From positions 1-64,000 of the forward strand of contig JAMKCH010088446.1 of assembly GCA_023653785.1 (NCBI GenBank): DNA of 64,000 nucleotides, read 5' to 3'. Below are positions 1 to 10,242 of this stretch, in pieces (within the stretch, counting starts at the first letter, position 1; each line of letters begins with the position of its first letter). This DNA comes from Ophioderma brevispina (taxonomy: Eukaryota; Echinodermata; Ophiuroidea; Amphilepidida; Ophiodermatidae). The translations under genes and the position numbers were made by a program. The notes under the pieces are model-generated. The model searched no databases, was not told the origin of the DNA, and worked only from the letters and a program-made list of their open reading frames with translations.

Positions 1-262
1 AAACAAGTTCTCGGTGATTTTTTCGGTGTGGTTATTTTTAACAAAGCTTATTATATGATCATATTGTTCTGATATCCAGTTAGGGCCTAACTGGACACAT
101 TGTTCCCAAGCATTTACATGGCTTGAAATTAGTGTTCTTGAAAGTAATGGTAAAGACAAATAACATACATTACCAGAGTTTAAAATACCATTTGCATTGT
201 GTGTTTGTTATACACATTTATACATTTACGTGTACAATCTCTTAAGGGAATTATTTTTTCTC

Positions 263-624
263 GATATGAGCCCCGATGGGCTTTAAAGTCTCACGGAATC
301 TCTCACGAGATTTCGAAATAAAATGAAAAGATTAAACGAGAACTTACCTGGTTTGAAGTTTAATCTTGATTTTATGAGAAAGGACGAGTGAGGGATTACG
401 TGCCCTCCGCTCCCACCCTTTCTCAAGTGTTATGGTGAGCTCTCATCTTTTCATATTATTTTCATATTAAAAAGGGGTTTTATTCCCATCGGGTCTCATA
501 TCACTGTAAACTATGATCACGCATGCGCAGCTGGACTCTCACGTAATCCCTCACTCGTCCTTTCTCATAAAATCAAGATTAAACTTCAAACCAGGTAAGT
601 TCTCGTTTAATCTTTTCATTTTAT
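263..624. repeat. Interleaved inverted repeats with outward splice donors
   Basis: Two inverted repeat pairs are interleaved (A-B-A'-B'). Pair A is 18 bp (263-280 and 485-502, one mismatch). Pair B is an 85 bp perfect inverted repeat (318-402 and 540-624). Each B arm contains the strong 5' splice-site consensus CCAGGTAAGTT pointing outward, on the + strand at 591-601 and on the - strand at about 341-351. A GCATGCGCAG motif resembling an NRF-1 site lies at 520-530 between the arms. It could be a foldback MITE or a duplicated divergent promoter with first exons. No protein-coding content is recognised. Confidence 0.75.
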
Positions 625-1135
625 GTCAGATTTCACAGATAAATTATTATATTATTAGCTCTTTTGCACAATTTGGACCAAAAAAGTATACACTGTGAAG
701 GTCATAATTTGTAATCAGAACTTGTAGAGTAGGCCTCTTGTTGAGACCCTGGCACAGTGTTTTCATATATACTTCTGTCTTTTAACTAAAGGTATGGGTC
801 AATCTAACTAAGCAAAATTAGGCCCAGCCTATGAATGCAGCTGAGCTTGTAATTCAACCTTGTAATGAATGTTGCCACTTAAAGTGTTTCTCAGCTTTTT
901 GTGGATTTTGTAACAAAATACAAGCTTTAATACTTTTGGCTTTAGATAATTAGATTGATGCCAGATGATTCTTGGCATTTGATAACCTTTGTCAAGGATT
1001 CCTTATCACAAAATGTTTACAAATTGGCAAACTTTGTTCTTATTACTACCATTTGGTGTAATTATTTCATAATTTGGCTAAAGAAGTTAAATGTTTAGCA
1101 TCAAAACAATTCTTGTGAAAAATTAGAAAAAAAAG
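625..1135. other. Non-coding, nothing recognised
   Basis: AT-rich stretch with only short chance reading frames. It is presumed intron or upstream sequence of the APIP gene. I see no repeat family, RNA gene or exon here. Confidence 0.5.
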
Positions 1136-1525
1136 GGATAGCATGGTCCACTGGTTAGGGTATCTGCCCCGGTTCGAGTCCCGGCAGGGCCACTTGCTGG
1201 GATTTAATTCGGGTACTAAAATTCTGGATTTGATTTGTATAAGAACTAATGATTAAAACTGGAATTCCGCTTTGCCCATGGTTCATTTGGACTTGGGCAA
1301 ATGAACCGTGAGAAAATCCCATCCTTCGGAGGGGATGTTAAGCTGTTGGTCCCATTTACATGGAGAAATCGCACCTATATATGCAATCACAGCTAGTTGA
1401 TAAGAGCAAGGAAGGTGGTAATCCTTACCAGGATAAGAGTAGAGTGAAACCCCTTGGTGTCCCAAGTTGTCCTGGATGGATGAAAGGAAGGAAAGAATGA
1501 AGGAAAGAAAGAAAATAATGAACCT
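1136..1525 (+). mobile_element. tRNA-derived SINE
   Basis: The head looks like a tRNA: a box-A-like stretch at about 1143-1160 and an exact box B, GGTTCGAGTCC, at 1171-1181, so it would be an RNA polymerase III promoter. A non-tRNA body follows, with a perfect 10 bp hairpin around 1281-1308 (GGTTCATTTG / CAAATGAACC), and a GGAAGGAAAGAA-type simple tail at 1485-1525. It is too degenerate for a functional tRNA: no CCA end and no proper anticodon stem. Confidence 0.7.
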
Positions 1526-2079
1526 GTTAATTCTGTTGATTTGTAGACTAGTAGTGTTGGTTCTCTCTGCATAGAAGCATAGGCCCCTCCAATTCTAGGG
1601 TCTATGATGGAAGATTTGCAATAAATGGTAAGGCATATGTCTTATTACAAATTCCATGCAGCTTTCCATTCTCATTGAATACATTGAAGGCCAATAAACT
1701 TTTGCTGCTTTTGCCGTACCACCTTTTGGCTTCACTCATTCATCCATATGTGCAGTGTGACACCTAATACTATAAAAAGGAAACTCCAGAATAACTTTCT
1801 ATTTCTACTGAGTTACTACTCCTTTCAATATTACCATTAAGGAAAATCCAAAAATAGTTTCCTGTAAGAAAAAATGGTTGCCACCCCCCTTCAGGTTTTT
1901 CCCCACCTTGCTAAAACCCCTGTTTTGGTGCCAAATTCAGGCCTGTGAGAATTCAGCTTTTTAGCTGATTTCAGCTTTTGTTCATGCTTTCAAAGATTTT
2001 AGCTTTTTCTTTCATTTTCAGCCTGTTTTTGTGTCGTCTGCAAGAATTGCAGAAGGCACATAGGGATTACTCTGGCATA
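1526..2079. other. Non-coding, nothing recognised
   Basis: AT-rich intergenic or intronic sequence with no convincing exon, RNA or repeat structure. Confidence 0.45.
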
Positions 2080-2125
2080 TGTCTGTGTGTGTGTGTCTGT
2101 GTGTGTGTCTGTGTGTGTGTCTGTG
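2080..2125. repeat. (TG)n microsatellite
   Basis: Interrupted TG repeat of the form TGTCTGTGTGTGTG, immediately before a 147 bp tandem duplication. Confidence 0.9.
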
Positions 2126-2418
2126 GTCAAAATGTTAACCCTTAATATATTGCATGCTGTATGAGTTCCGTAAGGGCTACGACGATGTAACTTGGTGGAA
2201 AGGAGGGGGTGGAGTTGGGTGACATGTTGGTGACCTCATGTGACCTTGGTGACCTCATGTGACCTTTGGCCGGTCAAAATGTGAACCCTTAATATATTGC
2301 ATGCCATGTGAGTTCCGTAAGGGCTACGATGGTGTAACTTGGTGGAAAGGAGGGGGTGGAGTTGGGTGACATGTTGGTGACCTCATGTGACCTTCGTGAC
2401 CTCATGTGACCTCTGACC
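2125..2418. repeat. 147 bp tandem duplication
   Basis: Two copies of a 147 bp unit (2125-2271 and 2272-2418) differ by a few substitutions. Each unit contains an internal repeat of TGACCTCATGTGACCT. This GACCTCATGTGACC phrase recurs elsewhere in the window (36.5-36.7 kb), which suggests a dispersed repeat family. Confidence 0.88.
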
Positions 2419-2743
2419 CCATTCACAAACCGCGATGTATTTTTTACCTTTTAATGTAGTTTTACACTGTTCCAGCTTTTTCAGGTCTTTTTTCAAAACC
2501 CCACTCACAGGTCTGCAAATTAATTAATCTAATTGTCAATTGACATTTTCTGCTCCTTTTTTTAATGCACAAAAACAAACATCCACTGGGGTATAGGTAA
2601 AATACAGGGTGATCCCAAAGTGATGGGGGGGGGGGTGCAACAGAGAAGTGCCAACATGCCTAATACGACACAGAAATATCACAGACACTTGATTTTGGAA
2701 CTAATAGATAGCTATGGTCCTCCTCTTAACATTGATACCAAAT
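2419..2743. other. Non-coding, poly-G run
   Basis: No gene seen. A run of about 11 G lies near 2624-2634. Confidence 0.45.
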
Positions 2744-2884
2744 TAATTTTTCCCTATTCTACACTGTGTAATATGGAAATTGATAGTTTTGCTGACATGT
2801 GAATTTATGATGTCATTCTGACATAATTCAAGACATGTTTGTATTCAATTTCCATATTACACAGTGTAGAATAGGGAAAAATTA
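2744..2884. repeat. Perfect 39 bp inverted repeat (hairpin)
   Basis: The arms 2744-2782 and 2846-2884 are exact reverse complements of 39 bp, separated by 63 bp. The perfection of the arms in otherwise decayed sequence implies a young foldback element or recent templated duplication. Confidence 0.9.
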
Positions 2885-3770
2885 TTTTTTTTTCCACCAA
2901 AAAAGTAAAGAATATTCGATTGTCACATGATTTTTGGCTCTACTTGATGGGAAAATGACTAATTTGATATATTCAGAGCATTTTAGTGCTATAATAATGT
3001 GTTTGAGTCAGCAAAATTGCAAAATATCAATTTTCCACCCTATAAACATTTTTTTTCATACTTTCCTCAACTTATGACATCATAGTGATGTCATAATGGT
3101 GATGTTGGTACTTATTTTGATACCAATGGAAAGAAGAAACTCTAAATCTATCCTGTGGTATAGTGCCAAATTTTATAGGAATCGGATGTTCAGTAATGAA
3201 AATCACAGGTGTGGTAACCACCCCACCTTCGAGAGTTTTGTTACAAAATATGGCTCAGGTAGACGAGGGTTGATCATATGAAAATCAGCATTTTTTCCAG
3301 TAGAGTTTCTCTCTATCATCTTCAGCTTATACACATTTCTATTATAATGGTTATATCCCGGGGTTATATTTTTCAGTTCATTTTTGTACATACAATAATA
3401 AAGTCATGTTTAAAAAGCATGTTTTGACATGTTTTACATGTCAAGACCCTAGTCATGTTTTAAATAAAATTAGTTGAAGTTTTAGACATCATTCGTGGAA
3501 TCAGCACCAGTCTATCACCACAATTTCTCTGGGAAAGCTGTAGCATAACAGTTTTTCACCTCACTTTTCCATATGTGAACTGTTTGCTTTGTACTTTTCA
3601 TGTTAATTCAGTTAGCAAATGTGTTCATTATGGGCTGAACTGTGATAGTTTCAATGTGACAATGCATTTATATGGTCTAGTTAAAATGCTGATTGCAAAA
3701 TGTGTATCTATCAGCAGTGAAGAACCTAATCTAATGTTTGATGCTTCTCTTAAGATGTCAATTCAGTTTG
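2885..3770. other. Non-coding, nothing recognised
   Basis: AT-rich stretch with short spurious frames only. No exon could be matched to APIP here. Confidence 0.45.
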
Positions 3771-3953
3771 TATACTCCGTCCAGCCTGAACTAAGGAGTG
3801 ACGTCATAGCTTTCACACAGTCTTAAACTTGGGAATCACGGTAAGCCGCAGCTGTAATAATGAGCGTACAAAGTCGGCATGCACGATATGCATGCACAAT
3901 AGCTGCGTGAAAGCTATAACATCACTCCTTAGTTCAGGTCGGATGAAGTATAG
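3771..3953. mobile_element. MITE with ~47 bp terminal inverted repeats
   Basis: The left arm (3771-3818, containing CCTGAACTAAGGAGTGACGT) and the right arm (about 3905-3953) are inverted copies with several substitutions. They enclose a ~85 bp core with no coding capacity. The ends start with TATAC, compatible with TA target sites, but the superfamily is not determined. Confidence 0.75.
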
Positions 3954-3999
3954 CTCAGTTAATTTTCATTTAAGAAATCTTTGGAACTTTCACTGCTTT

Positions 4000-4605
4000 T
4001 TCAAACATGACGTTTGGAATAATGTTCAGAGGGCTGGTTCTATCACACATTGATTATGCGAATTTGGTTTTGCTAGGCACCTGTGAAGTTGGCATTAAGC
4101 ACTTGCTATGCTTGCAGTGTAAGTTGCACAATTAGTTTGCATTTGGAATCAGCCTTCTGCAGGATTGTTGAAGGTGTTACACTGGCTGCCAGTGAAACAA
4201 AAGATTTATGTAAGTTTAGTTATCTGTTTTCAAATGCCATCATTCTGAAGCTCCTGGCTACCTGACAGTACTCATTAGTTTACAGAACAATGATGCACTT
4301 GATTTCAGAAACTCTCTCTGCTCTTCTACTGATCTTAACCTGGCTCTCTGTTCCTTGAGCCAAAAGGATGGCAGAGGATTTCTTTTTATTATCACGTTTC
4401 ACATGGAATGACCTGTCAGTGGATCTTAGAGAGGTTGTGACAGTGACTGCTTTCAAGTGGGTTTTGAATACATCCCTGTTCCCAAGCACTCCCTTGATAT
4501 ATTTGTGCTCAGATAATGTATTTCTTTTCATGTGTTTATTTTTGTTCTTTAGATGCTCTGTTTGTAGAGCACATTATAAATGCATCGTAATAATAACTCC
4601 ATGAT
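4000..4605 (+). mobile_element. L2/CR1-like LINE 3' fragment
   Basis: A conceptual translation across frames shows the C-terminal hallmarks of L2/CR1-clade LINE ORF2: IDYANLVLLG at about 4050, LHWLPVKQKIYV at about 4177, a LAPSYL-like segment near 4250, a WN..P-like segment near 4405, and a final FKWVLNT-like helix near 4450. It ends in a TAGAGCACATTATAAATGCA tail, as L2 3' ends usually do. Frames are broken in several places, so it is a dead 5'-truncated copy. The RT catalytic domain is absent. Confidence 0.72.
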
Positions 4606-4674
4606 TTACAGTCTTAGATGAACCATCACTGCTGAATTAAGTTGTTAGATAAACCATCACTGCTGTTTTAATGT

Positions 4675-4735
4675 TGTGCACTTGTGCAAGATACTTTACC
4701 TTGCTTGCCTCTCTCCACCCAGAAGTGAAATGGGG
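4675..4735 (+). mobile_element. SINE central/tail domain fragment
   Basis: The phrase CTTGTGCAAGATACTTTACC followed by TTGCTTGCCTCTCTCCACCCAG resembles the conserved body domain seen in many metazoan SINEs. It also matches the more complete minus-strand SINE at 63.3-63.5 kb in this window. The tRNA head is missing. Confidence 0.6.
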
Positions 4736-5038
4736 AATATAACAGGGAATATTACAATCTAAGGGTTGATAGGTAGTGTACTAATTGGAGAGCAGCACAT
4801 CTAAATGAAGCGGCATGATTCTGATGGTTAATCCCTCATTTGATACCTAGACCTTGTAATGTTTTTAATCGTTGAAGGGGGGGGGGGGCATCAACACGGC
4901 TATGGGACATTTTATTTTCTTTATTAATTCATGTTTTAATGTTTTAATTTGAATTGTTGGATAAAAATATTTCATATTTGTCATGTGACTGCTTTCTTGC
5001 ACTCACCAAAAAAAAAAAATCTGCATACGATGTCTTAA

Positions 5039-5344
5039 AGGCACTATTAGTGATCCACCCAAAAGTGGGTAAATATTTGAATTTTGCATGAATAGGTTAA
5101 AAGTGGAGGAATAAGTTTGTAGAATTGCTATAAGTTATCGTTTCCAACTTAAAAATTGACAGAAAAGGAGGAAAACATCAGTGTTCAAAGATTTGAATCT
5201 AATGACTAATGACTAAAATATCTGATTTGTCCTTATTAGCTTGATTTGGTCTTATTATTTGCACGGTATGATAGTATACCTATACTCGTTACAAACATGC
5301 AAAAATCTGATTTTTTCTGATTTAGCAAATCACTGATAGTGCCT
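5039..5344. mobile_element. TTAA-flanked MITE, family 1
   Basis: Flanked by TTAA on both sides (5035-5038 and 5345-5348), with 16 bp terminal inverted repeats AGGCACTATTAGTGAT / ATCACTGATAGTGCCT (one mismatch). TTAA targets are used by piggyBac and Kolobok transposases. The 306 bp body is non-coding. A diverged relative lies at 44.44-44.76 kb. Confidence 0.85.
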
Positions 5345-5348
5345 TTAA

Positions 5349-5701
5349 AGGTCCATGACCCGATCACTAATAGCCTCGTCCCCAGGGACCCCAAATTTTA
5401 CCGGAAGTGGTCCAAATTTTGGTATCAGAAGAAAGCTACTATTTTTCTCATTTACCCTGTGAAATCTTAGGGCTAAAGGATGCTTAGTTTGGAAGTTCTG
5501 AGCGAAAATATGCCCCATTTTGGTCAACCAATATTAATTTTACACAGCACTCTATATGGGGCTTACAAAATTATGTTTTTAGGTCTCACATCAAAACGGA
5601 TTGAAATATCGACGCGAAAAAGCTTAAAGATGGAGTTTTGGGGTGAAGTCCATCCTATCAAGATGAAATCTTCATCTACTTAAATCGGGCCATCCACCTT
5701 T
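5349..5701. mobile_element. TTAA-flanked MITE, family 2
   Basis: Starts directly after the TTAA that ends the preceding MITE and ends at TTAA 5702-5705. The termini AGGTCCATGACCCGAT and the reverse complement of the right end (AGGTGGATGGCCCGAT, after a short A run) are imperfect inverted repeats. It is non-coding despite short chance frames. Confidence 0.7.
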
Positions 5702-5705
5702 TTAA

Positions 5706-5982
5706 TAAAGGATTATTCCATCAGTTAATGTTAACTAAGATCATGTATCTGATGTTGTTTTTTATTTATTTTTTTCCATTACATCCTGTTGTTTATTTTT
5801 GGTGTTTCATTGTTGTGGATGTATTCAGTGTTGCTCAAACCACAAAAAATAGCTTATATGAAATAATGAAAATACACATACAACTTTGTGCACTGAAACA
5901 GCATTGTACTTGCCGGAAAATTGTTCAACCCTGGCTGATAGTCATTATTGGGCTAACCTACCTACTTTATTTTAACTTGCAG
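5706..5982. other. Intron sequence before APIP exon
   Basis: T-rich sequence running to the 3' splice site TTTAACTTGCAG at 5971-5982. It supplies a polypyrimidine-rich tract for the exon at 5983. Confidence 0.6.
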
Positions 5983-6031
5983 TGATGAAATCTACATAGC
6001 CCCCTCAGGAGTTCAAAAGGAGAGAATTCAG
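5983..6031 (+). CDS. APIP: APIP internal exon, methylthioribulose-1-P dehydratase
   Basis: This 49 bp internal exon is bounded by AG (5981-5982) and GT (6032-6033, GGTGAGC donor). After one leading base it encodes DEIYIAPSGVQKERIQ, which matches the start of the class-II aldolase-like domain of metazoan APIP/MtnB. The enzyme dehydrates 5-methylthioribulose-1-phosphate in the cytosolic methionine salvage pathway. APIP is also reported as an Apaf-1-interacting inhibitor of apoptosis and pyroptosis. The exon ends in phase 0 and joins cleanly to the exon at 9413. The preceding exon with the glycine-rich GTGGG loop was not found and is presumably upstream of the window. Confidence 0.93.
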
Positions 6032-6611
6032 GTGAGCAAGCTTTAATTAATTAAATACAGACACACGCCCACTCATGTGTGATCTAAATGTCTGTGTGAA
6101 TTATTCCATTTAAGTATGATGAAAAAGATGATCATTTGAAAGATGCCTTTAAATTTTCCAAATTAGTAAAAGAGCTCCTGTATTGGGATTTTTTCTAATG
6201 TTGGTTAAATTAATGTTAGCTTGTGTCCATTCTAAGTTGGTTGAAATGCATCTGTTCCTGAGACCGCTTACATAAAGTTGGCCATTCTGCTTGCCAAGTG
6301 TACTGTGAAAACACCACAGATTGGATGTGAGCATGTCTTGAAAGCATTGTATACTCTTTCATAAATATTTCTTGTAAAGGTGTACCACATATTATATTGT
6401 TGGATTCCTTGAAGAATAACATTATATTAGAGTGATGTTATTCAGAGATGGATGAGTTTGGAAACATGTTTGTACTTGTGTGATATGACAAGATTTGTTA
6501 CAAAGTAAAATGTAAAACATGTTTTAGAAAGATTGAAGGTGAGATTGCTGATTCATTGTTATAGAACATGAGCATGGACCCAGGTCAAACATCATTCACC
6601 CCTCACTATAG
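6032..6611. other. APIP intron, nothing recognised
   Basis: Start of the 3381 bp intron between the exons at 5983-6031 and 9413-9530. No additional exon or identifiable repeat in this part. Confidence 0.5.
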
Positions 6612-6912
6612 AAAAGGTTTGACACCTTAAGATGGTATGGGCACGTGCTGAGGAAGGATGAGGAGCATGTTTTAAAAAGGGCTTTTGAGTTTGAGGTGGG
6701 TGATTTGAGGAAGAGGGGCCGACCAAAGAGGACATGGAGGAAGCAAGTGGAGGAGGAGAGTAGGAGGGTTGGGTGAGGATGGGGGATGCGTTGAATCGGG
6801 CGAAGTGGAAGGAGGGAGTAAGGGCGATTGCTACGAATGTGAGGTGAATCCGGCCACCCCCGGTTGCGGGGACAAAACCGGATTTAAAACTTTGGTTTTA
6901 CTACTACTACCT
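6612..6912 (+). mobile_element. LINE 3' end (RT C-terminus and tail)
   Basis: Translation gives LRWYGHVLRKDEEHVLKRA followed by KRGRPKRTWRKQVEEE, the typical C-terminal end of LINE endonuclease-reverse transcriptases (RWxGHVxRM...KRGRPxxTW). After a short frameshifted stretch it ends in GGGGACAAAACCGGATTTAA and an (ACT)n-like tail. The same 3' end occurs on the minus strand at 25.4 kb, so this is one dispersed family. It is 5' truncated. Confidence 0.8.
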
Positions 6913-7650
6913 TTGGCAGTTAGTATGGACCCTCTATATCAATGCTAGGTAGTTAGTACTCTCAAATTGTGGTGTCACTTTTTCAATAGGTACTAATTTA
7001 AGGTTACACACGGGTCAAACTTTTAAACTGCTCAAATCATGTTGAAATGTATGCCATATTGTCCATCTAGTCATAGGAATTCCAAAAATGTATATGTATG
7101 ACCATTGGTTCTGGAGTTATATGGTAAAAAAAAAAAAAAAAAAAAAATGCGTTGAATCGGGCGAAGTGGAAGGAGGGAGTAAGGGCGATTGCTACGAATG
7201 TGAGGTGAATCCGGCCACCCCCGGTTGCGGGGACAAAACCGGATTTAAAACTTTGGTTTTACTACTACTACCTTTGGCAGTTAGTATGGACCCTCTATAT
7301 CAATGCTAGGTAGTTAGTACTCTCAAATTGTGGTGTCACTTTTTCAATAGGTACTAATTTAAGGTTACACACCAGTGGCGGATCCAGGATTTGAAAAACG
7401 TCAAAATTACCGGGGGCTGAAAGGCTGAAACTTGTCCAAAAGCTTCCAAAATGGGCTGATTTTGGAAGATTTTGCAGAATTTACCGGGGGCGCGCGCCCC
7501 CTCCGCCCCCTCCCTGGATCCGCGCCTGCACACGGGTCAAACTTTTAAACTGCTCAAATCATGTTGAAATGTATGCCATATTGTCCATCTAGTCATAGGA
7601 ATTCCAAAAATGTATATGTATGACCATTGGTTCTGGAGTTATATGGTAAA
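6786..7650 (+). repeat. Tandem duplication of LINE tail plus foldback arm
   Basis: Copy 1 (6786-7130) and copy 2 (7147-7650) are essentially identical with no indels except a 161 bp gain in copy 2 (7368-7528), explained by a MITE insertion. The copies are separated by a run of about 20 A. Very high identity implies a recent duplication or an assembly artefact at the poly-A run. Confidence 0.88.
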
Positions 7651-8222
7651 AATAGCTAAAATGGTAAAAAGGATCAATTTCCATTTGTTCAGGGGTCAAA
7701 ATCAGAAGTTGCTCCAATTTTGGTAAAAATTGAAAGAAGTTTTTCATCTAGCTTAATGTGTCAAAATAAGAAATAGTTTGTAGCATCTGCAATGCATAGT
7801 AATCATGTTATGCGACAAAATAGGTCATAGAGCAACATAATCCAATTGCGTTGACCTTCTTTGACTCTATCTCGGTAAGTAAACATTTAACATAATCAAA
7901 ACTAGACTTTTGGGAGTCCTCTTTATTTCAAATATAATAATCAGATTAACTTTTAATGTTGATCCCTGTACAAATTGAGACTGACCTTTTTACTATTTTA
8001 GTCATTTTACCCCATAACTCCAAAAGCAATGGTCATAGGTGGTACAAACTATACATTTTTGGAATCCTTATACTAGATGGACAATATGGCATACATTTCA
8101 ACATGATTGGGGCATTTTAAAAGTTTGACCCCGAGTAACCTTAAATTAGCCCCTATTGGAAAGTGATACCACAATTTGAGAGTACTACCTGCCAAGAGGG
8201 TCCATACTGACTACCAAAGATG
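7272..8222. mobile_element. Foldback element with ~250 bp inverted arms
   Basis: The left arm starts at TTTGGCAGTTAGTATGGACC (7271) and is matched by an inverted right arm at about 7970-8222 ending GGTCCATACTGACTACCAAA. Shared interior landmarks include the complement of ATGGACAATATGGCATACAT. The loop (about 7690-7965) is non-coding. A second left arm exists upstream because of the tandem duplication (6910-7130). Superfamily unknown. Confidence 0.82.
7373..7528. mobile_element. 156 bp MITE, CAGTGGCGGATCCAGG ends
   Basis: The terminal inverted repeats are CAGTGGCGGATCCAGG and CCTGGATCCGCGCCTG (2 mismatches in 16). The flanking CACAC is duplicated (7368-7372 and 7529-7533), while the uninterrupted upstream copy near 7007-7011 has it only once. 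The empty site therefore fixes the borders exactly. The core is GC-rich (CGGGGGCGCGCGCCCCCTCC) and non-coding. The 5 bp duplication does not by itself identify the transposase. Confidence 0.93.
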
Positions 8223-8324
8223 TTAAACCTTTTCTGTAGTGGGGAGTCCTTAATAAGGCCCCTATGATATTCTGCTCCTGCCCCATTAGACCATAGATAA
8301 GAGTGATAAAGGTCTTAAGTCATT

Positions 8325-8480
8325 AGTCTTCTGCCCACCCATCCATTCATCTTCCCTTCCAACCCATCCCATTCCATCCCATCCCACTTACCCACCCACC
8401 CACCCTCTATCCATCTGTCCTACTGTCCATCCATTTTTCTGTCCATCTATCCATCCGTCTGTCCTTCTATCTGTCCTTTA
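8325..8480. repeat. Degenerate (CCAT)n simple repeat
   Basis: CCAT/CCCA/TCTG tetranucleotide-rich tract with many interruptions. Confidence 0.85.
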
Positions 8481-9412
8481 ACCAAATGCTTCTTCTTGCA
8501 CATTTTTTCTTGATACAAGTGTATTTTGGGGATAAAAAACACCTTGCATACATGATAAAGTAGTTGTAAAACACCAACTCAAAATTGTTGGTAAAATTTA
8601 ACTATGATGATTATAGAGGGCTTCCTCTCCTTATCCGGCGATGTCCTTTGAGTTAAATCGGTCTAGCCATTTGGATAGTAGAAGCAAAATGTGTACTAAA
8701 TTGGCCCATAGGACAGTGTGTTAATAAATGTGGTATACCGCATTAGGAAACATTTTGTTAATAAAATCAGAAGGAAGCATTTTCTGGGCCTAAAATTTCA
8801 ATGGGGTAATGAGAAAAATATGAACTTTATTCCGATATCAAGATCTCCATGTCAAGATGTCAATGAGCATATATTTTAAAAATGTTTAAAGCAGTGGTCC
8901 TTTAGGGACAACTTAACTATTGGAGTTCAGAGATAAGGAGTCAAAGGTCATCTAAAACACAAATGAGATCATTGCTCCAACTACCATGTATACTGCTGTA
9001 AATAGTGAATGCACTCAAATTTTTCTTTTAAGATTAAGATTCCACAGATTTGAGGCAGTGACTCAAGATGACTGATTTTAGGTTAAATTAATGTTATTTT
9101 AAGTGTAAAGGTGTAGGAATAGCAATTCGTGGTGAAGGAAATCTAGTTCCATATTTAAAATTTTATTTTGCTCACTCAATGGTTAACCTTTATTTGAAAG
9201 CTCCTGTGGTTGTTTTCATTCCTATCCTGCAAGAGTTTACAGTAAAAATACTAAAAAGAGTCTAACTCTGTGTATTTTAGGCTCAACTCTGTCATGATTT
9301 TTTCACTGAAGTTTTTATTATCAATGATTGGGTCCATGAAGGCTAAAGATAGATCCAGTGGACTTCAAGATAATGTAATTATATGACTTCCATGTTTTTT
9401 CTGTTTGCGTAG
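8481..9412. other. APIP intron, nothing recognised
   Basis: Non-coding AT-rich sequence up to the splice acceptor TTTCTGTTTGCGTAG at 9398-9412. Confidence 0.5.
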
Positions 9413-9530
9413 CCAGAAGACATGTTTGTAACTAATATGGCGGGGGATGAACTAGGTGCTCCACCATCTTACAAGATGTATAAACAAAGTCAGTGCACAC
9501 CACTATTTATGAATGCCTACAAGATGCGGG
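9413..9530 (+). CDS. APIP: APIP internal exon with active-site cysteine
   Basis: This 118 bp exon is bounded by TAG (acceptor) and GTAAGTG (donor at 9531). It encodes [15 protein letters not shown], then a variable PPSYKMYK linker, then [15 protein letters not shown] plus one base. The QCTPLF cysteine corresponds to the substrate-pocket Cys of human APIP. It enters in phase 0 from the exon at 5983-6031 and leaves one G, which pairs with GT at 43624 to make the Gly of [11 protein letters not shown]. Continuity of frame and conserved protein across both introns is strong evidence for a real gene. Confidence 0.95.
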
Positions 9531-9554
9531 GTAAGTGTTTAGTGTTTCAACCAT

Positions 9555-9822
9555 ATTAACCCTAACACAACTAAATCTCACAGGAGTGAGTGAGAAAAAT
9601 GCACTAAGTCCAGAAAGTAGCGATGACGTCATCAAACCAAGACTCATATGGGCACTAAATTGCTGGCCGGGCCAGCGACACCACCGTAGTGTGCTATCCC
9701 GGGTCATGGGACTGGGGCCCGAAGGGCCCGGGTTCGAATCCCACCCGAATTTGCGACTTTTCTTGTTCCCCTCTTCCCTCGCTCCTTCAGTCCCTCCCTG
9801 GAGATGTGGGGTTAGGGTTAAT
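9555..9822 (+). mobile_element. tRNA-like SINE candidate inside 12 bp inverted repeats
   Basis: An exact box B (GGTTCGAATCC, 9731-9741) sits in a tRNA-like GC-rich segment (9665-9760). The whole unit is bracketed by the perfect 12 bp inverted pair ATTAACCCTAAC (9555-9566) and GTTAGGGTTAAT (9811-9822). A chance reading frame through it is not coding. It may be a SINE inside, or converted into, a small TIR element. Confidence 0.55.
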
Positions 9823-10088
9823 GATTTGGTGCAGAGTTAACCTACTCATAATATAACCATTTTTATTCCCCTGGCTTGAAAAGCAGAGGGGCCCGATTTT
9901 GCGATAGCACGCATGTCCATGTGTGTGTTCCAGTTTGGTTAGGTTTTTGTTTTTTTACGTCTAATTTGAAAGTTAAGTCCGATTTTAACCATTTTTATGT
10001 TTTGAGAATCTTCCATCCTATATTACTATACACATGCTGGAAAACCAATAAAACAACACTGCTATTTCATCCATTGTATACATTACGA

Positions 10089-10242
10089 AATGATCCAACT
10101 AGTGCATTTTTTGTGCTCAAAAAGGCCTCGAGACACCCCTAATGCCACATTAAAATTTTGGTGCGCCCATGCCTAGTAGCGGTCCCATGCTAGCATCGGT
10201 ACGCCCATCCTTGTTGTCACTGGCACCCACAATCCTTTGCTC
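10089..10242 (+). repeat. DIRS-A left inverted terminal repeat
   Basis: Reverse complement of 18033-18191 with small indels; landmarks are GGCCTCGAGACACCCCTAAT and GGTCCCATGCTAGCATCGGT. The outermost 27 bp (10062-10088) are unique to this end and recur, inverted, in the internal complementary region. Confidence 0.95.

Noticed and set aside
341..351. AACTTACCTGG as the 5' end of a U1 snRNA
   Set aside because: Only the splice-donor complement matches; the following sequence does not resemble U1 stem-loops. It is the minus-strand copy of a donor in the inverted repeat.
1136..1192. Functional tRNA gene
   Set aside because: Box B is good but the acceptor and anticodon stems do not form; the attached body and GAA-rich tail indicate a SINE.
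2080..2418. CRISPR-like repeat array
   Set aside because: Just a TG microsatellite plus a two-copy 147 bp tandem duplication in a eukaryotic intron.
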